From positions 1 to 5,060 of the forward strand of contig JASEHG010000145.1 in assembly GCA_030018855.1 (NCBI GenBank): 5,060 bases of DNA, written 5' to 3'. The position numbers and the translations under genes were made by a program. Under the pieces are notes generated by a model, which saw only the letters and a list, made by a program, of their open reading frames with translations, was not told the origin of the DNA and searched no databases. Below, piece by piece: positions 1 to 5,060 of the stretch. Positions within the stretch are counted from its first letter, which is position 1. The number at the start of each line of letters is the position of its first letter. This DNA comes from Candidatus Brocadiaceae bacterium. Lineage in GTDB: Bacteria > Planctomycetota > Brocadiia > Brocadiales > Bathyanammoxibiaceae.

Positions 1-1022
1 TAAGGAAGCTCAGCCTGGGTGAGCCTGTGGACGTCAGGGGCAAGTCAGTGGCCGTAATCGGTGGTGGTTTCACCGCAGCCGACGCGGCCAGGACCGCCAT
101 CAGGATGGGGGCCAAGGCATTCATCCTCTACCGAAGGGGTAAGGAAGAGATGCCTATGGACGAACTAGAACAGATGGCCCTACTCAAAGAGGGTATACCA
201 GTTTATTACCTGGTGGCTCCCGTAGAGATAATAGGCCAGGGCGACAAGAAGGTGGCCAGACTAAAATGCGTAAAGATGGAACTGAGAGAGGAAAAGGGGG
301 ACAAGTCTCAGAAAGGTGGACGGCGTGTGCCAGTCCCTGTCCAGGACAGTGAGTTTGAGATAAACGCCGAGATAGTGGTCCCAGCCGTTGCCCAGGAGCC
401 GGACCTCACCGCCTTTCCTTTGAACTTTAACTTCGTAACCGGCCGCCAGGGCTACAGCACTAACGTAGAGGGGGTGTTCGCAGCAGGTGACTTCCTCGCC
501 GGCACCACCAGCGTCATAGAGGTCATTGCCCAGGCCCACGAGGCCTCCATTGAGATACTCAAGTTCCTCGGCCAGGATCCCAAGTTACCCAGCCTGCCTA
601 CCAAACCCAGGAGGCTGGATAATTCACCCTGGTATTCTGAAGACCCGGAGAGACTCCGCCGGGAAAAAGTCTACGGTGGGTGGCTAGGCCCCTCCGGAAA
701 GAGGTTCCAGGAGGTGGAGGAAGGCATGTCCAGGGAGCTTGCTATTTACGAGGCCACCAGGTGTCTGCACTGCGATTACTTCATAGATATAGACAAGGCG
801 TCCTGTCATCGCTGTGGCAGATGCGTGGAGAGCTGTCCACAGGAGGCGCTGGAAATGGTGCTTCAAGAGACTGTAGAGGGTCAACCGGGAACCTGGTTCA
901 GCAACGGCAAGTGGTACACGGAAGACTCAGGGGTGCACACCAAGCCAGAACTCTGCATCCAGTGCGGCACATGCCTGAGGGCCTGTCCTCACCAGAACAT
1001 CTCCTTTGTCCGCCATAGATGA
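1..1022 (+). CDS. GltD-like NAD(P)H/FAD oxidoreductase with two C-terminal [4Fe-4S] clusters (5' truncated)
   Basis: The frame is open to the left edge (first whole codon at 3), so the GTG at 27 is internal and the true start lies upstream. Residues below are counted from that GTG. The visible part is the C-terminal half of a glutamate-synthase-small-subunit-type flavoprotein. It has a nucleotide-binding Rossmann motif VIGGGFTAADAART (about 10-23), the YRRGKEEMP segment (35-43), and the second FAD-contact motif GVFAAGDFLAGT (149-160). A bacterial ferredoxin-like tail follows, with two CxxCxxCxxxCP motifs: C260, C263, C266, C270 and C310, C313, C316, C320. Proteins of this class pass electrons between NAD(P)H and ferredoxin-like partners, probably in the cytoplasm. 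The exact partner cannot be read from the window. It is paralogous to the NfnB encoded downstream but separated from it by a 236-base gap with its own promoter, so it probably ends a different transcription unit. The stop is TGA at 1020-1022. The family is clear; the specific reaction is unknown. Confidence 0.85.
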   Translation, partial: RKLSLGEPVDVRGKSVAVIGGGFTAADAARTAIRMGAKAFILYRRGKEEMPMDELEQMALLKEGIPVYYLVAPVEIIGQGDKKVARLKCVKMELREEKGDKSQKGGRRVPVPVQDSEFEINAEIVVPAVAQEPDLTAFPLNFNFVTGRQGYSTNVEGVFAAGDFLAGTTSVIEVIAQAHEASIEILKFLGQDPKLPSLPTKPRRLDNSPWYSEDPERLRREKVYGGWLGPSGKRFQEVEEGMSRELAIYEATRCLHCDYFIDIDKASCHRCGRCVESCPQEALEMVLQETVEGQPGTWFSNGKWYTEDSGVHTKPELCIQCGTCLRACPHQNISFVRHR

Positions 1023-1057
1023 TGTACTTATAAGATATTTAGAGATCGTAGATTGGG

Positions 1058-1086
1058 AGATTTAGAGATTTAAAATCTCAGAATCT
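1058..1086. repeat. AT-rich hairpin after the Fe-S flavoprotein gene
   Basis: GAGATTT (1065-1071) and AAATCTC (1073-1079) are perfect inverted copies around a single A. The stem extends outward to 1058/1086 with one A-A mismatch and one G-T pair. It starts 36 bases after the upstream stop codon. No T-run follows, so it is not a standard intrinsic terminator. It could still stabilise the 3' end of the upstream mRNA, or simply be the turn-around point of the AAATCT-type repeats beside it. Confidence 0.5.
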
Positions 1087-1141
1087 GAAATCATAAAATC
1101 TAAAATCACGAAATCCGAAATCGTACAATCTGAAATCCCGC
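1082..1141. repeat. Degenerate 15-bp tandem repeat, four units
   Basis: Four consecutive 15-base units begin at 1082, 1097, 1112 and 1127, with approximate consensus AATCTGAAATCNNNA. Each unit contains two related half-units (AATCT and GAAATC), giving an apparent sub-period of 7-8 bases. The repeat is non-coding and AT-rich, unlike its GC-richer neighbours. The hairpin just upstream contains the same word inverted (AGATTT). It resembles low-complexity intergenic repeats found in several bacterial genomes. No function can be read from it. Confidence 0.65.
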
Positions 1142-1184
1142 ATCGTGAATTATGTACCCTTTCTTCCCGCCTCTTTGAAGCCCC

Positions 1185-1212
1185 TTGAAACTGGTTTTTT
1201 GTGTGATATTAT
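1185..1212 (+). promoter_or_regulatory. Sigma70-like promoter for nfnAB-thiS
   Basis: TTGAAA (1185-1190) and TATTAT (1207-1212) are each one base from the sigma70 consensus hexamers and lie 16 bases apart. Transcription would start near 1219 and give a leader of about 40 bases before the nfnA ATG at 1259. This is the only good match seen in the gap. It supports separate expression of the nfn operon from the upstream flavoprotein. It is a pattern match only. Confidence 0.55.
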
Positions 1213-1258
1213 AGGATTATTGTCGTATCGTTTTTAGGTAATCGCTGGAGAAGATGGA

Positions 1259-2101
1259 ATGTTCAAGATAGTAGCAAAGGAGAAACTCTCAGACGTCATC
1301 TACCGCACCGTGGTAGAGGCCCCCAAGATAGCCAGAAAGCGGAAGGCAGGCCAATTTGTAGTCGTCAAGATAGATGAGCAAGGAGAACGCATACCCTTGA
1401 CCATCTCTGACGCAGACCCGGAGGCCGGGACCATAAGCATTGTCTTCCAGACGGTAGGCTATACCACCAAGCAGTTGAGCACCTTGAAGGTAGGGGATCA
1501 CATCCTGGACATCGCAGGCCCCATGGGCCACCCCACCCCCGTCAAAAATTACGGCACGGTCGTCAGTATCGGAGGCGGACTCGGCACGGCCCTGGGCAGA
1601 CCCATCACCGAGGCCCTCTACAAGGCAGGTAACCACGTAATTGCCATTATCAGTGCCCGTAACAAGTCCCTCGTGATGTTTGAGGAGGAGATGAGGAAAA
1701 TCAGCCACGAACTACTGATAGCCACCGATGACGGCTCCGCAGGATTCAAGGGCTTCCCTACCCAGTTATTACAGAAACTCATTGACGAAGGACGGAAGAT
1801 AGACCTCGTGGTCTGCGTAGGCCCCGTACCCCTGATGGCCGCCGTAAGCAAAGTCACCAAGCCCTATGGTCTCAAGACTATCGTAAGCCTGAACCCCATC
1901 ATGGTGGATGCCACCGGGATGTGCGGCGCCTGCAGGGTAACCGTGGGGGGAGTAACGCGTTTTGGCTGTGTGGACGGCCCTGAGTTTGACGGCCACCAGG
2001 TGGACTACGACGAACTAATGAAGAGACTCAAGACATATACGGAGCGGGAGCAGGAGATGAACCAGCGGTTTGCCAGCCAGTTCCAGGAGGTAAAGAGATG
2101 A
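1259..2101 (+). CDS. nfnA: NfnA: FAD/[2Fe-2S] small subunit of NADH-dependent ferredoxin:NADP+ oxidoreductase
   Basis: This 280-residue protein belongs to the ferredoxin-NADP reductase/PyrK-like family (also annotated as sulfide dehydrogenase or glutamate synthase accessory subunit). In known Nfn complexes this subunit carries FAD, binds NADH and pairs with NfnB for flavin-based electron bifurcation. The sequence shows an FAD-binding beta barrel with RIPLTISD (44-51) and IVFQTVGYTTKQL (61-73). An NAD-binding domain follows, opening with SIGGGLGTALGRP (103-115). A C-terminal cluster motif has D217, C222, C225 and C237; one Asp plus three Cys is the ligand set described for NfnA. The segment after GGGLGT lacks the more usual GIAPxYP wording, a small divergence. 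The ATG at 1259 is preceded by GGAG (1247-1250) at 8 bases. The stop codon overlaps the nfnB start (ATGA, 2098-2101), which implies translational coupling. A stand-alone sulfide dehydrogenase role is less likely but cannot be excluded. Confidence 0.92.
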   Translation: MFKIVAKEKLSDVIYRTVVEAPKIARKRKAGQFVVVKIDEQGERIPLTISDADPEAGTISIVFQTVGYTTKQLSTLKVGDHILDIAGPMGHPTPVKNYGTVVSIGGGLGTALGRPITEALYKAGNHVIAIISARNKSLVMFEEEMRKISHELLIATDDGSAGFKGFPTQLLQKLIDEGRKIDLVVCVGPVPLMAAVSKVTKPYGLKTIVSLNPIMVDATGMCGACRVTVGGVTRFGCVDGPEFDGHQVDYDELMKRLKTYTEREQEMNQRFASQFQEVKR

Positions 2102-3579
2102 AAGACCCCACTGTATGTGAAGAAGGGCACAACCTGAAACAGCAAAAGACCCCCAGGCAACGCATGCCTGAGCAGGACCACCATCAAAGGATAAAGAACT
2201 TCAGCGAAGTACCCCAGGGTTACACTCCTGAGCTTGCCAGACTGGAGGCCAGTCGCTGTCTCCAGTGTAAGAAGCCCCTCTGCCGCTCAGGCTGTCCCGT
2301 AGGTATAGATATACCGGCCTTCATCAAACTCATCGCAGAGGGAGACTACGCAGGGAGCGCCAGGAAGCTGAAAGAACACAACAGCCTTCCCGCCGTATGC
2401 GGCAGGGTCTGTCCACAGGAAGACCAGTGCGAAAAGGTGTGCATAGTGGCCAAGAAGTTTACCTCCGTGGCCGTAGGCAACCTGGAACGCTTCGCCGCAG
2501 ACTATGAGAGGACTAACGGGGCAATAAGTATACCTGAACTACCGGAGCCCTCCGGTTACAAGGTGGCCGTAGTGGGGTCTGGCCCTGCCGGGCTTAGTGC
2601 CGCAGGGGAATTGGTGAAGAAGGGGCACGAGGTGGTGATATTTGAGGCCCTCCATAAGGCCGGAGGAGTGCTGGTGTACGGTATCCCGGAATTCAGACTC
2701 CCCAAGGCAATCGTGGAGTCAGAGATAGAATACCTCAAAAAACTGGGCGTAAAGATAGAGCTAAACTCAGTCATAGGGAAGATGGAGACGGTAGACGAGT
2801 TGTTGGGAAACGGCTTTGACGCCGTCTTTGTGGCCACTGGCGCAGGACTCCCACTATTCATGGGTATCCCCGGGGAGAACTTCTGCGGTGTCTATTCTGC
2901 CAACGAGTACCTCACCAGGGTAAACCTGATGAAGGCATACGATAATGGCCATGTAACCCCCATCCTGAAGAAGAAACGGATTGCAGTGATAGGCGGCGGT
3001 AACGTGGCCATGGATGCCGCGAGGACCGCCCTGAGGATGGGCACGGAAGAGGTCTACATCGTCTACCGCCGCTCCAGGACAGAGATGCCCGCAAGGATAG
3101 AGGAGGTAAAACACGGGGAGGAGGAGGGCCTGCGGTTCCACCTCCTGACCAACCCCGTAAGGATACTCGGAGACGAAAAGGGCTGGGTGAAGGCCCTTGA
3201 GTGCACAAAGATGGAGCTGGGGGAGCCTGATGCCTCAGGCCGTCGCCGCCCGGTCCCCGTACCCAACTCCGAGTTCCTGCTGGACGTGGACTGCGTAATA
3301 ATCGCCATAGGTACCAGTGCACATCCCCTAATCCCCATGACCACCCCCGGAGTGAAGGTCAACCCCAGGGGCAACATCATAGCCGATGAAAAGAATGGAC
3401 AGACTACCCAGGAAGGGGTATTCGCTGGTGGCGACATCGTCACCGGGGCGGCCACGGTCATACTGGCCATGGGTGCAGGCAAGCAGGCCGCACAGGCCAT
3501 TGATGAGTATGTAAGGAAAAAGAGGCCAGCCCTGAACCGTGCTGGTTCAGGGCTAGCCCATACCTCCGCCCGCCGGTAA
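2098..3579 (+). CDS. nfnB: NfnB: FAD/two-[4Fe-4S] large subunit of NADH-dependent ferredoxin:NADP+ oxidoreductase
   Basis: This 493-residue GltD-type flavoprotein is often labelled 'NADPH-dependent glutamate synthase' (gltA). The N-terminal Fe-S domain has C54, C57, C62, C66 and C101, C105, C111, C115. E109, within CPQE, matches the Glu that I recall as a cluster ligand in Nfn structures. The FAD Rossmann motif is VVGSGPAGLSAAG (158-170), the NADPH-binding motif is VIGGGNVAMDAART (297-310), and the second FAD motif is GVFAGGDIVTGAATV (440-454). In Nfn this subunit holds the bifurcating FAD and reacts with NADPH and ferredoxin in the cytoplasm. Adjacency to nfnA with an ATGA overlap, and the absence of a glutamate synthase large subunit, favour Nfn over a GOGAT small subunit. 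AGGAGGT (2085-2091) lies 6 bases before the ATG. The last 20 or so residues are a basic, low-conservation-looking tail encoded across a strong DNA palindrome. Confidence 0.92.
   Translation: MKDPTVCEEGHNLKQQKTPRQRMPEQDHHQRIKNFSEVPQGYTPELARLEASRCLQCKKPLCRSGCPVGIDIPAFIKLIAEGDYAGSARKLKEHNSLPAVCGRVCPQEDQCEKVCIVAKKFTSVAVGNLERFAADYERTNGAISIPELPEPSGYKVAVVGSGPAGLSAAGELVKKGHEVVIFEALHKAGGVLVYGIPEFRLPKAIVESEIEYLKKLGVKIELNSVIGKMETVDELLGNGFDAVFVATGAGLPLFMGIPGENFCGVYSANEYLTRVNLMKAYDNGHVTPILKKKRIAVIGGGNVAMDAARTALRMGTEEVYIVYRRSRTEMPARIEEVKHGEEEGLRFHLLTNPVRILGDEKGWVKALECTKMELGEPDASGRRRPVPVPNSEFLLDVDCVIIAIGTSAHPLIPMTTPGVKVNPRGNIIADEKNGQTTQEGVFAGGDIVTGAATVILAMGAGKQAAQAIDEYVRKKRPALNRAGSGLAHTSARR
3524..3558 (+). 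repeat. Strong hairpin inside the 3' end of nfnB
   Basis: AGCCCTGAACC (3528-3538) and GGTTCAGGGCT (3544-3554) are perfect inverted copies separated by a 5-base loop. Beyond a C-A mismatch (3527/3555) the stem continues with GGC/GCC, so 14 of 15 positions pair. It lies entirely within the reading frame, ending 18 bases before the last sense codon does, and about 36 bases before the thiS start. No T-run follows. In mRNA it could stabilise the nfnAB transcript or slow ribosomes and polymerase before thiS. It could also be a captured palindromic repeat. Confidence 0.7.
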
Positions 3580-3580
3580 C

Positions 3581-3586
3581 AAGGAG
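3581..3586 (+). promoter_or_regulatory. Ribosome binding site that decides the thiS start
   Basis: AAGGAG lies just after the nfnB stop and 8 bases before the ATG at 3595. The in-frame GTG codons at 3586 and 3589 overlap or abut this site, so they are poor starts. The ATG gives a 66-residue protein, the usual ThiS length. Confidence 0.8.
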
Positions 3587-3594
3587 TGGTGCGT

Positions 3595-3795
3595 ATGCAG
3601 CTCGTAATAAATGGAGAACGAGGCGACTATCCAGAAGGTCTAACAATCCAGGCCCTCCTCAACAGGCTAGGCATAGCCCAGCGTCCCGTAGCGGTGGAAA
3701 TCAATAAGAAGATAGTACCCAAGCTAGAGCACGCCACCAGAGGACTAAAAGAAAACGACGCCCTTGAGATTGTTACCTTTGTAGGGGGCGGGTAA
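3595..3795 (+). CDS. thiS: ThiS sulfur carrier protein (thiamine biosynthesis)
   Basis: This is a 66-residue ubiquitin-fold protein starting MQLVINGE and ending in VGGG. The C-terminal Gly-Gly is the site that is adenylated and converted to a thiocarboxylate, which then donates sulfur to ThiG for the thiazole ring. Other family features are the early beta strand (MQLVINGE), the LTIQALLNRLGI helix region, the VAVEINKKIVP strand, and the LKENDALEIVTFVGGG end. Length and motif order match ThiS; MoaD is normally longer and would be expected beside molybdopterin genes. The gene follows nfnB after 15 bases and so probably shares its transcript. Its partner thiG lies 208 bases downstream, beyond a repeat. 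No ThiF-type adenylating enzyme is present in the window. Confidence 0.92.
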   Translation: MQLVINGERGDYPEGLTIQALLNRLGIAQRPVAVEINKKIVPKLEHATRGLKENDALEIVTFVGGG

Positions 3796-3875
3796 TCGTA
3801 TAAAGTTGTTACTCTATTAATTACAGGTTGAAAATACCGAGAGGGTCTCTTTATGACATGGTTGAAACTAGAATT

Positions 3876-3980
3876 GAGACCATTCGCTTCGCTCAGGGTG
3901 ACAGTTTAGGGTTGGAATTGTTGTTACGAGCGTAGCAATCCCATTTCACAGTTGTCATTCTGAACGGAGCGAAGAATCTC
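3876..3980. repeat. Imperfect inverted repeat (MITE/REP-like) between thiS and thiG
   Basis: The 28-base arms 3876-3903 and 3953-3980 are inverted copies with 21 of 28 identities, or 24 of 28 pairs in RNA counting G-U. The interior holds a second palindrome at 3921-3938 (TTGTTACG, AG, CGTAGCAA; one G-T pair). Words such as TTCGCTTCGCTCAGGGTGACA and GAGCGAAGAATCTC resemble, from memory, dispersed palindromic repeats common in anaerobic and metagenome-derived bacterial genomes. No target-site duplication or transposase is seen. The element interrupts what is usually a tight thiS-thiG arrangement. Confidence 0.7.
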
Positions 3981-3988
3981 GTTTTTTT
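3953..3988 (+). terminator. Possible intrinsic terminator or attenuator before thiG
   Basis: The right arm of the inverted repeat is followed at once by a G and seven T's (3982-3988), the arrangement of a Rho-independent terminator. The full stem would also need the left arm at 3876-3903 and encloses a smaller hairpin at 3921-3938. The stem has internal mismatches near its base (3880-3882 against 3974-3976), so efficiency may be partial. If active, it would end transcripts from the nfn operon before thiG. Confidence 0.4.
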
Positions 3989-3992
3989 AAGT

Positions 3993-3998
3993 GGAGGT
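3993..3998 (+). promoter_or_regulatory. Ribosome binding site for thiG with TTG start
   Basis: GGAGGT lies 5 bases before the TTG at 4004. No in-frame ATG occurs until residue 35 of the protein, inside the conserved ThiG N-terminal region, so TTG is the supported start. Confidence 0.75.
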
Positions 3999-4003
3999 AG
4001 TTC

Positions 4004-4798
4004 TTGGAGCAAGTTTTAATAAAGCAAACGGCTGGAGACAAACTTAAATTAGGCAAATACGAGTTCACCTCCCGACTCTTTGTCGGCACGGGGAAGTACC
4101 CCTCCATGCCGATAATGAAGGAGGCCCTGGAGGCCAGCGGGGCAGAGGTGGTAACGGTGGCGGTAAGGAGGCTTAACCTAAAAGACCCCAAGGGTGAGTC
4201 CCTGATGGACCACATAGACACCAAACGCTACACCATCCTCCCCAATACCGCCGGTTGCTACAGTGCCGAGGAGGCCGTAAGGACCGTCTACCTGGCCAGG
4301 GAGGCCGGCTTCTCCGATATGATTAAACTGGAGGTACTGGCGGACGAACGTACGCTCCTCCCAGACCCTGTAGAGACCCTCAGTGCCACCAGGCAACTGG
4401 TGAAGGAAGGCTTCACCGTACTGGTCTATACCTCAGACGACCCAATCATCGCAAAAAGGCTGGAAGAGGCCGGGGCCACCAGTGTTATGCCCGCAGGCTC
4501 CCCCATAGGTTCAGGGCAGGGCGTACTGAACAGAAACAACATCAGGATTATACTGGAGAACGCCAGGGTACCCATCATAGTGGACGCCGGCGTAGGTACT
4601 GCCTCCGACGTCTCCATAGCCATGGAGCTGGGCTGTGAGGGGGTGCTCCTCAACACAGGGATAGCCCACGCAAAGGACCCCGTCAAGATGGCCAGGGCTA
4701 TGAGACTCGCCTGCGAGTCAGGCAGGCTTGCTTATCTGGCAGGGAGGATACCCAAGAGGCTCTACGCCAGGGCCTCAAGCCCTGAGAAGGATTTCTAG
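4004..4798 (+). CDS. thiG: ThiG thiazole synthase
   Basis: This 264-residue TIM-barrel enzyme condenses 1-deoxy-D-xylulose 5-phosphate, dehydroglycine and the sulfur of ThiS thiocarboxylate into the thiazole phosphate of thiamine. Family signatures are FTSRLFVGTGKYPS (21-34), VTVAVRR (50-56), LPNTAGCYSAEEAVRT (79-94), IKLEVLADERTLLPD (107-121), VMPAGSPIGSGQG (161-173) and the phosphate-binding region VDAGVGTASDVSIAMELG (193-210). K108, in IKLEVL, is the expected Schiff-base lysine. Length is normal and no domain is missing. The start is TTG with a strong ribosome binding site. Unusually, a repeat separates it from thiS, its functional partner. The gene ends 15 bases before the hisF remnant. 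Dehydroglycine supply by ThiO or ThiH is not encoded in the window. Confidence 0.97.
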   Translation: MEQVLIKQTAGDKLKLGKYEFTSRLFVGTGKYPSMPIMKEALEASGAEVVTVAVRRLNLKDPKGESLMDHIDTKRYTILPNTAGCYSAEEAVRTVYLAREAGFSDMIKLEVLADERTLLPDPVETLSATRQLVKEGFTVLVYTSDDPIIAKRLEEAGATSVMPAGSPIGSGQGVLNRNNIRIILENARVPIIVDAGVGTASDVSIAMELGCEGVLLNTGIAHAKDPVKMARAMRLACESGRLAYLAGRIPKRLYARASSPEKDF

Positions 4799-4813
4799 GA
4801 CGTAAACCCCATC

Positions 4814-4936
4814 ATGCTCGCCAAACGCATCATCCCCTGTCTTGACGTCAAGGCAGGACGTGTAGTAAAAGGCACCAGGTTCATTGACCTGAGGGACGCC
4901 GGCGACCCCGTGGAGATTGCCGCCTTTTGGCCTTGA
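4814..4936 (+). pseudogene. hisF: hisF remnant: N-terminal 37 residues of imidazole glycerol phosphate synthase cyclase subunit
   Basis: The ATG at 4814 opens MLAKRIIPCLDVKAGRVVKG and continues through FIDLRDAGDPVEIAA, the hallmark start of HisF, including the catalytic-type Asp at residue 11 (CLDV). Intact HisF is a TIM barrel of about 250 residues. Here similarity stops at residue 37, and the frame ends after F-W-P at TGA 4934-4936. The other two forward frames after 4925 do not resume HisF, so this is loss of sequence and not a simple frameshift. The remnant cannot form a barrel and should be inactive for histidine synthesis. Its reading frame is otherwise clean, which suggests a recent deletion, an insertion whose far side lies outside the window, or an assembly join. 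It begins 15 bases after thiG with only a weak AGGA-like ribosome site. Confidence 0.85.
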
Positions 4937-5012
4937 CGGAGACTATATACCCTCTAAAATTATAAGGGAACATCTGCTTACAAAACAGCCAGATGGAGGT
5001 TTAATGCTATGA
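4926..5012 (+). pseudogene. Possible C-terminal fragment of an unknown gene joined to the hisF remnant
   Basis: In a frame different from hisF, the bases after the junction read through without a stop from 4893 to TGA 5010-5012. They include a plausible protein-like stretch, LDGDYIPSKIIREHLL. Its stop overlaps the next ATG (5009) as ATGA, a typical operon junction. That would fit the tail of a gene whose front was lost where hisF was broken. The stretch is short, I do not recognise the family, and the same bases also match a promoter, so this is tentative. Confidence 0.3.
4933..4960 (+). promoter_or_regulatory. Candidate sigma70-like promoter before the last gene
   Basis: TTGACG (4933-4938) and TAAAAT (4955-4960) are each one base from consensus and 16 bases apart, the same spacing as the promoter before nfnA. 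Transcription would start near 4967, about 40 bases before the ATG at 5009. The region turns AT-rich here, consistent with a promoter. The alternative is the coding tail described for the same bases. Confidence 0.35.
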
Positions 5013-5060
5013 AAAGGATATACCTTGACGCTACCGATGAAAAGGTGAAGGAGTTCTTCA
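5009..5060 (+). CDS. Start of an unidentified gene (3' truncated by the window)
   Basis: The ATG at 5009 follows GGAGGT (4995-5000) at a good 8-base spacing. Seventeen codons are visible, MKRIYLDATDEKVKEFF, and the frame remains open at the edge. The start of a small, charged, soluble protein is plausible and there is no signal peptide. The ATG at 5004 hits a stop after two codons, so 5009 is the real start. Too little is visible to name a family. Position directly after a gene-disruption junction makes an accessory or mobile-DNA origin possible, but nothing shows it. Confidence 0.6.
   Translation, partial: MKRIYLDATDEKVKEFF

Noticed and set aside
1082..1141. CRISPR-like array
   Set aside because: The period is 15 bases with degenerate units and no unique spacers; it is a simple tandem repeat.
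2912..3322. Antisense reading frames over nfnB (and similar ones over nfnA and thiG)
   Set aside because: They lie opposite strongly conserved genes, have low-complexity Arg/Pro/Ser-rich translations and lack convincing ribosome sites.
3586..3594. GTG start for thiS at 3586
   Set aside because: It overlaps the ribosome binding site; the ATG at 3595 has ideal spacing and gives the usual 66-residue length.
3796..4003. TPP riboswitch before thiG
   Set aside because: The conserved CTGAGA core and the second conserved stem region are not found. The structure present is explained by the inverted repeat.
4705..4718. ACTCG/CGAGT small palindrome in thiG
   Set aside because: A 5-bp stem inside conserved coding sequence is expected by chance.
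4768..4784. Terminator hairpin at the end of thiG
   Set aside because: The stem is only 6 bp, lies inside the coding region and has no following T-run.
4925..5008. hisF continuing through a frameshift
   Set aside because: Neither alternative forward frame encodes the next HisF segments, so sequence is missing and not merely shifted.

Overview
The window is 5,060 bases of bacterial DNA. Gene layout is compact and all genes lie on the + strand. It reads as an anaerobic redox locus followed by thiamine-thiazole genes. Coding regions are moderately GC-rich and use AGG/AGA for Arg and ATA for Ile heavily, while the two main gaps are AT-rich and carry dispersed-type repeats. Flavin and Fe-S redox proteins with an Nfn-type transhydrogenase suggest an anaerobe or facultative anaerobe, for example a Brocadiales-like planctomycete, a Nitrospirota member or a deltaproteobacterium. 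No marker in the window settles the taxonomy, so this is only an impression.

Layout. Positions 1-1022 hold the 3' part of a GltD-like flavoprotein with two C-terminal [4Fe-4S] clusters. Positions 1023-1258 are a non-coding gap with a hairpin, a degenerate 15-bp tandem repeat and a good sigma70-like promoter. Positions 1259-3579 hold nfnA and nfnB, which overlap by four bases (ATGA). They encode the two subunits of an electron-bifurcating NADH-dependent ferredoxin:NADP+ oxidoreductase. thiS (3595-3795) follows after 15 bases. A 208-base gap then contains an imperfect inverted repeat of about 105 bp ending in seven T's, placed immediately before the ribosome binding site of thiG (4004-4798, TTG start). 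After thiG comes a 40-codon remnant of hisF (4814-4936) that loses all HisF similarity at about 4925. A new gene starts at 5009 and runs off the window.

How the genes work together. NfnAB balances NADH, NADPH and reduced ferredoxin pools. The partial upstream flavoprotein is built from the same GltD fold plus ferredoxin-type clusters and probably also moves electrons between NAD(P)H and ferredoxin-like carriers. ThiS (sulfur carrier) and ThiG (thiazole synthase) act together to make the thiazole moiety of thiamine. nfnA, nfnB and thiS look co-transcribed. The inverted repeat may reduce or uncouple transcription into thiG.

The points most worth a second look are the broken hisF and its junction, a near-perfect 15-position hairpin inside the 3' end of the nfnB reading frame, and the terminator-like repeat between thiS and thiG. 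I see no clearly new multi-gene system. The nearest candidate is the Fe-S flavoprotein beside nfnAB.
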